Source: Sipunculus nudus
Lineage: Eukaryota; Annelida; Sipuncula; Golfingiida; Sipunculidae
Assembly (NCBI GenBank): GCA_026874595.1
Contig: CM049313.1
Coordinates: 77,014,659-77,078,658 of the forward strand
Reading direction: 5' to 3'
DNA: 64,000 nt
Part shown: positions 33,563 to 44,472 of the stretch, in pieces
How the letters are laid out: the number at the start of each line of letters is the position of its first letter
How positions within the stretch are numbered: position 1 is the first letter of the stretch
The notes under the pieces: generated by a model
Told to the model about the DNA's origin: nothing
Databases searched by the model: none
What the model saw: the letters and a program-made list of their open reading frames with translations, nothing else
Program-made: the position numbers and the translations under genes

Positions 33563-35171
33563 TCAAGTTATCACTGGGATGGCTGCTGCTTTGGTGCCAT
33601 TAGTGGCGGCGTGTTCAAAGATGCAGTGGTCGACAGATTCGCAGTCTGACGACGCGTTGAGGGCTTCAACAAACGAAAAGGACGATGGCGTGCTGGATGG
33701 CCTCTGTACAGGTACAGCTGGATTGAGGCCTGCTGTTGGTGTTGCTGTCTGCCAGCTTGTACCCAGCCACGAGTGTAGTTGCTGTGTCTGCTGTGTTGCT
33801 TGCTGTTGAGACTCCCCTGGAATATTGGGGAAGTTCATCATTGTTATATGGCCTAGTTCCTGTTGCTGTCATTGCGGTGGCGGCTGTGTCTCATCGGAGT
33901 TGTGTACGTCGTGGATTGCTGTGGAGAAGCAGTAGAGACGAGTGCACCCCTGATTGTAGCCAAAGAAACAAGTGGCACTGGCTGGCGTTGTGACTCCTCC
34001 ACTGATGCCAGGACTACTTCTAATGACTTCCTGAAGTAGTCGTGCAGGTGCTGTTCGCTTATGCTATGGGACATGGCCCCCAGAAAGTTGGCCCAGGCAG
34101 TGTGAACATTTGCTGTATCTGTGTTCAATAGCTCTTGAATTTGGTTTTGTAACCTGCTGCTGTCCTGCGATGTCTGCATGAGTGATTGCAGGATGTCGTC
34201 TATTCGGTCAGTGGATAGCCGGGCGCTAGGACATTCCGTGGGCAATACAGTGCTAGTTATCTTGGCAGCGGATGGAGGAGACATACGAGATCGTCTTACT
34301 GTGGACGTGGATGCCCCAATGTCTGGCACATCAGAAGTAGTGGCTGTCGCTGTGGCCTCTTCGTCAGATAGTATCTCAGGGGGTGGCGTTGGTGAACGTG
34401 GGGAGTCCACTTGTGTGTCAGTGGTAGGCAATCTTGATGCAAACGAAAAAAATATAAATGAAGATTCATTCATAAGAAATTGTTTTATTGTTATTATTTT
34501 TGGCTGTAAAACAGTTCAGTTTATAGGCCTATTTGGAATAATCAGATAAATTGCAACATGAAAATTATAAATATGATAATAACCAATGCTATACACACAC
34601 TGATGGTTCCATGCCCCCTCAGACGAACTATATGATCCACAAGAAATCTGAACTTGTCCACTGTGAATTTGTCGCGCTGTGTAAGCTCCTTTCGGGACGA
34701 CCTGGACTTATTAGACGTTACCTTGCCAACTCTCGTTCATATCGAATCATACCATGTGCGAAGAATGACCCCACTTTCCAGATTCAGTTCAGCAGCTTTT
34801 TCGTCCCACATTCTTTTCTTCTTTTGAGTATTTTTGTAATCTGCTTTGCCCTTATCATACAAGCACTGGTTCGCTTTCAGCCACTCAGCAAGATCTGCTT
34901 CCATTGCCTCACTAATGTTGATGGGCACCTTCCTCACTCTGCCTGTTTTTTTGGCAGAAGCAGCAGTTTCATCATCATCATCTTGTTCTGGTTCTTGATC
35001 GTCGTCATCTTTATCATCACCAACGTCCCTGGTTGAGCCTGGAGCAGATCTAGTTGCTGATTTTGACGTTGAGTCTCCTAATTCAACATCAGGTCTCTGT
35101 GTGTCCTCTTCCTCATCTGTAACTGTCTTGGTTGGCTCGGCTTTTCTCTTTCGCATTTTTCTTTCTGGCAT
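33563..35171 (-). pseudogene. Harbinger accessory Myb/SANT-like DNA-binding protein
   Basis: The start is at 35171 (MPERKMRKRKAEP). Residues up to about 100 are acidic and low in complexity. Then comes a trihelix/SANT-like region with ADLAEWLKANQCLYDKG, RMWDEKAAELN and RTWYDSI, followed by RTRVGK-type residues. A TGA at 34734-34736 sits where the family has Arg, so a CGA-to-TGA (CpG decay) change is the likely cause. Further on, an ATCAAG acceptor near 34436 leads to a Ser/Thr/Pro-rich middle with PRSPTPPPEILSDEE and a helical DRIDDILQSLMQTS segment. The frame breaks again near 33850. In Harbinger elements this protein carries the transposase to the element ends. Confidence 0.75.
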
Positions 35172-35305
35172 AATAATAGCCTACTAATGGCTGTCAAAAA
35201 TAAATAAATCAAAACTGTCAATAAACAGTGAGTAGACACGGATGAGCGGCTTATTTTTCTCGTGTTTTTTTTTTCAAGCTGTGCTGGAATGCTTGTGCTA
35301 CAGCT

Positions 35306-35313
35306 CTTTTATA
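35306..35313 (-). promoter_or_regulatory. TATA box of the accessory gene
   Basis: The minus strand reads GGCTATAAAAGAGCTG, about 135 bp upstream of the start codon at 35171. It mirrors the box at 31316. Confidence 0.7.
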
Positions 35314-35469
35314 GCCCACGGCGTGTCTACCGTAATAAACCGTAGTAACACCTAGTAAGACCTTCGTGGCACCGTGACCACCGCAATTTCCGCCGTAAAA
35401 CCACCGTGGCAGCACCGTTAGTACCATAGCAACACCGTAGTTGTTCATCAGCCCTTGTTCGCCAGTCAT

Positions 35470-36300
35470 CTACTGGAGCCGCTCTAGGTCATAGGTTGCG
35501 ATCTGACCTCACACCTTCTCCTTCTTCAAACGACTCATACTGAGTAGCCAGGCTAACCGCTTCTTCCAGACTGGATGGACAGCTGAGGTCAACGTGCTTC
35601 TTCATCTCCATGTCTCCCAGTCCTCTGACAAACTGGTCCCTGGCTATATGGTCTATAGCCTCACTGTCAAAACCTGGGTATACCCTTTGTGCTAAACTGT
35701 AAATCTCGCTCCCATACTCCATTAGGGTCTCTTTCGCGCCTCTTTTCTTTTCGCAGAACATTTCCCAAAACGCACTCCCTCTACATGTTGGACCAAATCT
35801 TTTGGCTAAGGTATTCCTCAGGGTCTCATAATCAAGGCGTTTTTCAGTCGAGACCTCACTAAGCACCCTTTGGGCCCTTTCCCTTAAACATGTTGCCAGC
35901 TGTAAAGCTTTCTCAGCTTCTGTCCAGCCATTCCATTCGGCGATGGTTTCAAAGTTCAAAATCAAAATCTGCCCATGCTGCCCATTCACCAGCAAACTTG
36001 TCTGGCTTTTTCTGTTTCTTACTTGGATGTCCCCCACAAGTCAAGTCTGGCGACAATTGGTATCGGCGGCATGGAGCCCGCATGCCCCGCTCTTGCTTCT
36101 GGCAGCGACGGCCGCCTAGATGGTCCCATTGCCCCAGGGAGTGAGCCCACCCCCTGTCCAGTCGACTGCATGTCCACCAAAAATGGATTGGTTGGGCTCC
36201 ACGTCTCGGATCCTGTCTGATCTACCGTCATGTATAAGTCAGGTCCCAGAAGGGGGTAATGCTCCCCATACCCACCAGGGGTCACCCAACCCCGACCACT
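35470..36300 (-). pseudogene. Gypsy-type gag, 5' part
   Basis: From 36285 the minus strand reads MTPGGYGEHYPLLGPD and a Pro/Gly-rich N-terminus. A frame change near 36020 leads to WNGWTEAEKALQLATCL, LAKRFGPTCRG and LEEAVSLATQYESFEE. These are the conserved capsid-region motifs of Gypsy gag proteins, which form the particle that packages element RNA. The frame stops at 35489, just before the Harbinger insertion. The matching zinc knuckle is on the far side at 30.5 kb. At least two frame changes mean no working protein. Confidence 0.8.
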
Positions 36301-36304
36301 GTTT

Positions 36305-37260
36305 ACCTGGGTTTGTCATTATCTTTGTGGGTTTAACTAACTACCTCTTCTAGTCTGATACACAAAGTGCGGCTCCTACCTGAGGTACTACGGTATTGTA
36401 TATGGTGCTGCTTATATACAAATTATTACAGCACCATAACAAAATGCGACTTATACAAGGGATTTAACATTATTGTATACGTTTTCAGCAGCACATTTAA
36501 TGTCACAGCGTAACTGCAGAGTCCACTAACTCACTATTATTTTACAGGTAATTTTCTGCATTACCACTTCACATTAAAGCACAGACTGAGCTCTATCACT
36601 AGGCACACCAGTATAACTCATATAACTATACACTGGGCTTTTTAATCTGACAGTTACACTTTTATTACTAGTTTCATAAATTGGGGGTCTCTCCAATTAA
36701 TATTCTCTGGGTTACTGTGCCAGACTATGATGTACTTTACTCCTCGGCCGGATTTCAGGTCCCAGCTAAGATTTCCTTTACTTACTGCTACACGTTGGGA
36801 TGCCAATGTACCGTATTTTGGCTTATTGGGTTCGACTACCCAGCCCCAGGGGGTACATGCCCATATTTAATCTTAGTAGGATCCCAAATCCCTCGAATTT
36901 CAAATGGCAGACCCCTCTGTCCCGGCCAGGGAGCAAAGAACAAGACCAGTCCTGTTAGAACAACAACAGTTTATTTGCTAATTACAGATTACTATTTGTT
37001 CTCTGCTATACCTCCACTACTTGCTCTCACCTCTAAAGGTCAGTCTCTCTTTCCGTAATCGCCGTTCTCCTCAATCTTATCGCAAATCTGCCTCTCTTCC
37101 AGCTCTCTCGGTTCCTCCTCAACTTCACGCACAAGCCAATCAAGGGCCAGCTACCTTTTTTTCTGGCCAATCAGGGGCCTGATACCATCTGGCCCATGGC
37201 CGACCCGGTTTCACAGCAAATACTGGCCTCCGTCTAGTGTCCCCCCCTTAAACCGCTACA
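36305..37260 (-). repeat. Probable Gypsy LTR
   Basis: On the minus strand the block starts TGTAGCGGTTTAAGG, followed by GACACTAGACGG and two GATTGGC words (CCAAT-type boxes). It ends just before TGGTCGGGGTTGGG, which could serve as a primer-binding site, and then the gag start at 36285. No second LTR copy was found on the far side. Confidence 0.55.
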
Positions 37261-37726
37261 TTAAGTTATATTACTGAAAAAATTCTCTCTAGCTATAACA
37301 TTTATTTTGTTAAGGCCACTCCAATTTTATTAAGTGTTTTACAGATTTTTTTTTACCTCGGACCAGGTTGTCAGACAGGAAAAAAAAAATGATTTTTCAA
37401 ACATATCCCACTTGTCATTTTCAAATAGTCAAATAAAACCAGCAAAACATACAGCAAAAATACATATTGACAGTATTATGAATTGTAACCTTTTCATAAT
37501 ATAGAGTGAATATCCAAAATAAATAAGTTTTGATAGTTATCAGTTCAAGCTCTAACATTTCTGCATCATATAAGAATCTGTTTAATGCAGTCCCAATATA
37601 GTAATAATGTTGTGATATAAGTCAGCATGTATTGTGATGTTGTTAATGCAGTAATTGTAGAATTTACAATGACAATAGAGTGGAGGCTTGATCCTACACA
37701 TTAAGACTGATGTACATGTTTTATAC
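37261..37726. other. Spacer, nothing recognised
   Basis: AT-rich, with no supported frame. Confidence 0.4.
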
Positions 37727-40223
37727 CTCACTGAATTTCTTGTATGCCCCCGAGGCTGGATCTTCCACTGGGTCAGGCAGGAAACTCAGGATGCTGAAGA
37801 GGTCAGCTGGCAGGTGAGATGGCTGCAATGAGCAATACCAGCAGCCTTCCAGCATTTTTTCCGGACTGCACTTCTTAATCTGAGAACATGTAGTTTGACA
37901 TCTGTACACTCTTGCCCCACACCTTTATTACTGGTAAATTGAAACCTTGAAACTTAAGACTAAACTAAAATATAGGTTTTAATACTGTAAAATAATTTGT
38001 GTGAGTGTGTGGCAAGCAAAATTTCCCTTTTCCACATTGTGAATCTAATTCATTTTGGAAAAATATGTTTCTTTCCTGTGAAATGCTACAATTTTGTTTC
38101 CTTTTAGCAATATATGATGTACGCTTTAAACACACACACGCATATATTAATTATAAAGGTCTGTCTTAACTTGCTATAAAACTAGGTCACTGTGCCCTTA
38201 TTTTTGGAGACCATAGACCAAAAACAGCAAACCAGTCATAAAACAGGCACACTTTATCCTGCCTACAGCCAGTAATTGCAATTCTGCATTCTAACACTTT
38301 TGGGAAAGGTCTCTGAGCAAACTGATAAGCTGAGACACTTGCATGCTCAGGACTGATATTAAACGGACTGATGGACAATATACGCATTGCTGTGCAAATA
38401 GCTCTGACACCGAATCTCTCTAAATTACATACAGGCTTATTTTAATTTTATAAAACATGAAATACCTGGAAACTGTATTGCCTCAGTTGACAGTGCCTCT
38501 TCATGAAATCCTGCATACATGCTGACTTTTGGAGCTCTTTCTGTGTCAGGTTCTCACAGACTATGTCACTGTCAATGATGGATAGTCCACTGAAGAAGTC
38601 CCTGATCTCCTCGTCCGCTGCTGCTTGGTGAATCTTCACAGGCCGCTCCTTAAGTCTGAGTTGGGTAAACCGGCGCTGAATGAGGTCAATTACTGGAGAG
38701 ACAGATTTCATAAGTCCCATCCTTAAATGCTGGTCTGATTGCTGCCTTTTCACGGGCATCCTGGAATGATAAAAACTATTATAAAAAATATTCAGTAGAA
38801 TCACTGATGGTTACACCACAATAAAGCCATGACCATCACTAAGAAATAAAGTTGGGAATTTAAAAAAAAAATATTAATTTGCAGGTATTATTCATATAAA
38901 GGTGCATGTCAAATATTGGTCTTGATCTTTCAAATATTTCAGTACACAATGTTATATGATGGCAAACTATGAGAAATACACAATTTGCTCTTTCAAGAAG
39001 ATACAGAAAGCTTTTGAGTTCAAGTCATGAAAACACTCTAAGCAGAGAATTGATTCAGCCATCGGCAAGAAACTTGTCTAAGGACTGACAGACAACACCA
39101 TACTATGGCAAAAGTTTACAGATAAAATTAAAAAAAAAACTATATTTCAAACCTTTAGGCTGGACACAGTCTTCATCAACTTTTCATTCAAGTCACTCAT
39201 CCTGTCCCGTTCCAGAGCAACGTTCTGCAGGGCAAGATTCAACAAGGAGTTAACCCTTTCTGCCAGATTTGCCCAGCTCCCCATTGGTGCTGTACGGGCT
39301 GCCACCAGAAGGTCAAGGTCCAGCAGGATGAACTTAATGATGTGCATAATCTGCAAAATTATTGAATAATTGTTATTTTTATTTAAAAATTGCATTGGTC
39401 ATGGTTTAATACATTATATAAAGCATTCTACTATGTGATGCTATCAAATCTGGAGACATACATAGCATTCTAAATACATACATCTTTTTCAAAGTCTCAT
39501 GTGCTATAGAAGAAATGATTCAAGGGCAAATACAGAATTTAGTGTTCTGGGAAATTGAGAACTTTGGGAATGGTAAAAAACTACATTTTTAGAGCTGTAA
39601 CAATCAGTATTTCACAATACAATCTATTTTGCAGTACATCACTGATTCACTGAAAATATGATTCACTCAAAGATATGCATAATATTTTCTTACAGTAGCC
39701 TATTAGAGACCATTCAACTCATTAGATATAAATGGCATTTCACAACACATGATTTAAATTATAGGGCTCAGAGATTATTAATCAATGTTATGTATCACTT
39801 TCCAATGGATGATCATATATTGTCAACATATCATGGAAATGAGAGCAATCTGACATTACCGGTACAATATATTTACTTTGTACCGTGATGTTTTCATGCA
39901 CCAATAAATCATTATAGCCCTAGTAAATTCAATCATCTGTACCTGTACTGATGCATAGGTGTTTCGGTGATCAGGGCCCCCATCAGTCAGTTCAAGCAGT
40001 ACTGGAACTATGGAAGAAACTCCATCATCACTGTAACACTCTCTGATAAGTGAAGTAAGTTCAGTCCCATGACGAAGTCCATGTGAGGGTTGAAATATCT
40101 TGTCTTTCACCACAACAAATGTATCCCCTTGGAAAAAAGAATCATCTGCACTTTTAGGAATCTCACAGAAGAGAATGGCAGTTGGTATGATACCAGCCAC
40201 ATGGTATTTTTTTCTTTTAAATT
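37727..40223 (-). CDS. Unnamed multi-exon gene with TDGGPDHR motif, DDE-nuclease-like
   Basis: There are four minus-strand exons with GT-AG borders. 40223-39943: SFFQGDTFVVVKDKIFQPS, ELTDGGPDHRNTYASVQ. 39350-39153: LLDLDLLVAARTAP, SWANLAERVNSLLNLALQN. 38760-38466: LMKSVSPVIDLIQRRFTQL, FMKRHCQLRQYSF. 37879-37727: HLPADLFSILSFLPDPVED. I have seen this motif series in uncharacterised animal proteins but know no name. DGGPDH followed about 45 residues later by RTAP..S..N..ER resembles the second and third acidic residues of an RNase-H-fold integrase/transposase core. That fold call is inference. Each exon is open through its length, unlike the nearby pseudogenes. The 5' end is missing or unrecognised (a candidate exon lies at 40766-40905), and the 3' end is not found below 37727. 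Confidence 0.65.
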
Positions 40224-40260
40224 CTGCTAGATTTTCATTGGCGATTCCATAAAACACTGA

Positions 40261-40480
40261 ATCAAATTGGAGTGGCCTAAGTGATTAAATATCTTTCCTG
40301 ATTTTTTACAAAGTGCATTATGTTTGGGCCCATAGTTTTGCCAAATAACATAATAGTGACCTAATTTCCGCATTTACATAGGAACTATATAGGAAATATT
40401 AATGGTAAATATGAAGAATAATAGATCAGTTGTTTTCATGTTAGGTAGTCCTGAAGTGTGATGATGGGTATTTGCAAGAA
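40261..40480 (+). repeat. Fragment of the 5.6-8.0-kb repeat family
   Basis: It matches about 7610-7810: CCTAAGTGATTAAATATCTT, TGTTTGGGCCCATA, GGTAGTCCTGAAGTGTGA. It lies directly upstream of the DDE-like exon. Confidence 0.75.
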
Positions 40481-40765
40481 CACCCTAATCACTCCAAAAA
40501 TTCATGTCACGACAGCCTCTTAACGGTCGGTGAACTTATACTGAAGTTGTAGAAGCAATCCGTCAGCCAGTTTGTAGAAGCAATCCGTCAGCTAGGCTTG
40601 ACTGTTTTTTTAATTTTTCACAACAGGGTATCATGGTCTTTCTTGCTAAAGTCAAATGTATACAGTTTTAATCTTTTCCTGTAACATTATTTATAAATAA
40701 AATTACAGACCTGATTCACATATTAAAAAAAAAACCACGATAACAATCCAGATATCTGACAACTT

Positions 40766-40905
40766 ACTGTAAATTGCAGAATGACTAGCCAAATTCGACA
40801 AAATGGTTCGTGTTCCCGCTGTTGAGCTTGAAAAGTCCTGGACGTTGTTGTCATCACGACCTATCCAGAAGTGATCCCACACTTTGATCAAGTGCACAGA
40901 GATGG
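40766..40905 (-). other. Possible 5' exon
   Basis: The minus strand has AAAATGGCCCATCTC, a good start context, and an ATTTACA|GTAAGT donor near 40766. The frame from that ATG stops after 18 codons, so it may be an untranslated first exon. It could belong to the gene at 37727-40223. Confidence 0.3.
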
Positions 40906-41039
40906 GCCATTTTGTTCATTCGTGCTTTGTGCTTTATATACGTGTATGCGTGCCACGACATTCCAAACAGATGCTGAATGCTGAATGCATAAATTTGCAG
41001 TTTATTCATTTTGCAAAGGGACTTTGCTGTGTAAATTCT

Positions 41040-42420
41040 CAGTCTAATGCATGATTATTTTAAAATATGGGTATTCTTTCAAGGTTTCCACCAGGAAAAA
41101 TTGAAAATGTCTGTTTTGTAATGTCATGTGAATACGTGTTCGTATTAAGAGGGCACAGCCGCCTGTGGGGGGGGGGGGGTAAATGTGAGACGGGATTCCC
41201 CTCCCACGGTAAGAAAATATGAGAAAAACAGGAATTGAAACAAGCATTCTGAGGCCTCTTTTGAGGAAAAGTACATGGATTCATATTTGCTCTTGACAAT
41301 GTGTTTTGTGTTGTATGAAAGAAGTGCCCAAAATATTTATTTTTTGTTAGGGGAGAGATAAACTACACAACTGCTTCCTCTCCCCTTGTATCCAAGCCAT
41401 GGTAACCAAAACTTTGCAGGTTTGAAGGATCCACCATATATTGTGTGGCTGTGTCATCAAAAGCCCATGTAGCTGTTCTTGTAAGCTTGTGATCACTTTT
41501 TTTGTAGCTTACACAATTTAAAGCTGTGCTTCGATGTGCTCATAATATGAGTACACAATTCTTCCTTCATGCGTAATGAAATGATGATTTAACTGTTGCA
41601 TTAAAACCTATTTTCTGTATCAGAAGTATTTAAATCATTTTAAAAACATAAGTCAAAATATTTTTCCTATAACAGTTGGAAAATTACAAGAAATATTATT
41701 CCATGTCTTTCTGAAACAAAAAAATAGATTTGTTTTCTCTGATGATAAATGACCATATAAATATGCCTTCTTTCTATTACCTAATGCATTTCTTGAATAA
41801 TTATGTCATCTTGGAGTAAACCTTTTTATGACATGATTTTAACAAGTAAACCTTTTTTGATGATAAAAATGATTTTAACATGAAGAACAAAAAATGTTTT
41901 TCCAAAACATTTTTATAACATCTTGTGTTTTTCACAAAATGTTTTGTATATGTTTTATTTATGTTTATTTTGCAGATATTTTATTAACACATTTTTGCAA
42001 CATATTTTCAATGTGATAACCTTTTTCTGTGCCAGATGTACTAAAAACATTTTATAAACATAAATCAAAAATATTTTTACTTTAACATTTAGAAAATATT
42101 AAGAAAATATTGTTCTTCATTTTCCTGAAACAAAAAATAGTTTTGTTTTTCACTGGTTATTAATGACCATATAAATATGATCCTTTCTGTTGCATCTTGT
42201 ATTCTTTGAATAATTATGTAATCTAGGGTAAACATTTTTATAACATGTTTTAAACATGAAGAAAAAATGTTTTTCTCAAATATTTTTATAACATTTTCAT
42301 AACATTATGTTTTCTCCGAAGAATGTTTTTATGATGTTATACTGATGTTCTTTCCAAAATGTTTTTCTGAAACATATGAAACAAATTCAAAATGTTTTGA
42401 AAATGTTTTGTGCTACCTGG
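41040..42420. repeat. AT-rich spacer with ~410-bp direct repeat and G run
   Basis: The segment from 41613 (CATAAGTCAAAATATTTTT, GACCATATAAATATG, GAATAATTATGTCATCT) returns from about 42022 with some 85-90 percent similarity by eye. A 13-G run occupies 41167-41179. No gene was seen. Confidence 0.65.
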
Positions 42421-42780
42421 GTGTTCATATAGTCTTTTGTATTCTATTTTGAAGTCAGCCATGCTCATACTGTCGGGTTTTCTGAAGGAATATAACTGTA
42501 AATAAGCTGTGTCAGCCAGATTTAGTTTATCTTTCATAATTATTGAATCTAATGCATCAATAAGAACATCCATACCTGTATCCTGGTTCAGTTCCTCGAC
42601 CTTGATTTCGAGTGCCCTTTGTCTGACTTACCAAGTCAAGAACAGAGCAAAGGCCAGTGCTTGTTTTTTGGGGTCAGCATCAGTGACCACCCACCACATG
42701 GCAATTTTGTTTTTCCATGATTCATAGTTTGTGTTGCAGGCTAATGCAGGTGGATTCTTGTAGTTGACACTCATCTTGAG
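42420..42780 (-). pseudogene. Retroelement gag N-terminal fragment
   Basis: The minus strand reads MSVNYKNPPALACNTNYESW, then MWWVVTDADPKKQALAFALF, a TAA, RALEIKVEELNQDTGMDVLI and MADFKIEYKRLYEH. This matches the start of an invertebrate retrotransposon gag family in which a W-rich block precedes a dimer-like helical region. A stop interrupts it near 42630 and the sequence ends abruptly at 42420. Confidence 0.6.
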
Positions 42781-42906
42781 TGACAATATCCGTGCCTTCT
42801 GTGTTATAAAGATATGCTCTGCCACCATGTAAACTTGTAGCACTGACAGTCCAACTTATCACCAAGGTTAACAGTAATAGCACCATTTAATCTGCACATG
42901 AATACA

Positions 42907-43580
42907 TCACAACATGACCAATATCCCCAATTTCCTGCCCAAGCTCATAATTAGGCTCGGAATTCCTGGCATCAGCCAAGCATGCAAGATTGTGATTATG
43001 ACCAAACCCAAATGAAACTGATTAACAAATGTCACACCATCCAATAAAATTGGCACCTGATAATTGAAACGCAAGGTAACAGTTTCAAAATACAGTTTAG
43101 TCAGTAGGTTATTTTGCTTACCTAGGGTTCCAGAGATGTAATCAGATGTTTTACCAGGCCTTTTCTTTACAGTTGCATCTGTCAGGAATTCAAGTGCAGG
43201 TATACACTCCGGTGGCACTAATACTGGTATACCCTTCCCTTTATGAAACTTGAATAAAATTTTACACCTATGTCTTGGTAGGCTTAAATGGAGGTTGGAG
43301 GCATTGTTGAGTTTGGGCCTCAGGGCATGCTCAGGCATTTCTGCAAAGGATGTACCTTCAAAGGTTACCTTGAGTTTGAGTAGCTCTAATTGAACCTCTG
43401 CATTCCTAGTGCCTGGCATGAGCTGGAGCTCTCCACCTTCGCCATTCTATTGTACAGCCTAACAAGGTTCCTACTTATATCATGAAGGGTTTCTCCCTTG
43501 CATTCAGTCCAGTTGTTAGACTTTATAGTCAAGGACTTAAGGCTCTCAGGGGGTGCATAAATTCTCCTTAAGGCCTTCAC
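42907..43580 (-). pseudogene. Second Crypton-like recombinase fragment
   Basis: Blocks KALRRIYAPPESLKSL and TECKGETLHDIS lead, across a frame change near 43410, to PGTRNAEVQLELLKL and then FHKGKGIPVLVPPECIPALE. The GKG-PVLVP-x5-ALEFL pattern parallels TGRGVPVIIP-x5-GLEYL in the gene at 13-22 kb. It lacks the LRK and GH..Y parts. It is an old fragment or isolated exon of a related but distinct subfamily. Confidence 0.45.
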
Positions 43581-43599
43581 AATTTCATTATGGTCCTTT

Positions 43600-44472
43600 T
43601 ACTGCTCGTATGTTAGGCAAAGGTTTTCTTCACAGGCCTCATCCCTAACGGTGGTCTATTATAGCTAGAGCCCAAGCTTCCCCTCAAGATCTTACTGGTG
43701 GCAATAATTTAACTTCTATTAGCCAATCCGATAAAGTCAGGTCCCCTGGTGTATGAACAGACCCAAAGAATTGAGACAATTTTGAAATGGTGAAATGTAG
43801 TTCACAACTATCCACGTTTCACTTTTTAAATCCTTAATGGCTCCAACTGCTTCTTTCCAAGAAGCCATGACATCACATACAAACTTGTTAGACATAGTAC
43901 ACACCTTCACACATTTACAGTAGAGAGACAGACAACACGAACATAACATCTCCTTTGCCTTGAACATGAAATGGTCATTCAGAAAATTTATTGCTATTGT
44001 TATATATGTATTGCAGAATTTACAGATGTCATATTAATGTCTGAGATTCAGTCGTAAAAGGGTAACATTAAGTTTCAGTATAAGCAGTTACTGAATTGGT
44101 GAAAACCAATGGTATATTAATATATAATATGTATACTTCATGTATACTTCATGTCTCTTACTTGATTTTAACAACATTTACACACACACACCCACACATA
44201 CACACCACAAACCAACACTTGCTTGATCTTGGGAGAGATAAAGCAAGCCTGGGTTGACGTTTGAGCAACTTAAAGCTGCCATAAAATAATATTTAATTTT
44301 CAAAATTATATGAATTTGAAAAACATACATATGCCCCCATTTGATAAATTCTGAATCTTTTAATTATTTAACAACTATTTAAGAAGGTGGGGGTCCAAAA
44401 AATGCCACTACCACAAAGTTGCTCTCCACCCAAGAAAGAGGTTTGTGGTGCTTTCTGTGTGCAAATAAGTCA
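43600..44472. other. Spacer, CA-rich tract
   Basis: A short (CA)n-like stretch lies near 44180-44210. The frame at 43737-43967 on minus is cysteine-rich but unrecognised. Confidence 0.4.

Larger units (their letters stand above)
30725..35465. mobile_element. Harbinger/PIF DNA transposon inserted in a Gypsy element
   Basis: Two convergent genes, a DDE transposase on plus and a Myb/SANT-like accessory protein on minus, are flanked on both sides by subterminal DNA dense in CACGGT/ACCGTG words. At least ten lie in 30725-31190 and about eight in 35315-35445. This two-gene layout is standard for Harbinger/PIF. Gypsy gag-pol sequence lies on both outer sides in the same strand, so the insertion is younger than the Gypsy. 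I could not identify exact terminal inverted repeats or the 3-bp target duplication, so the borders are approximate. Confidence 0.75.
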
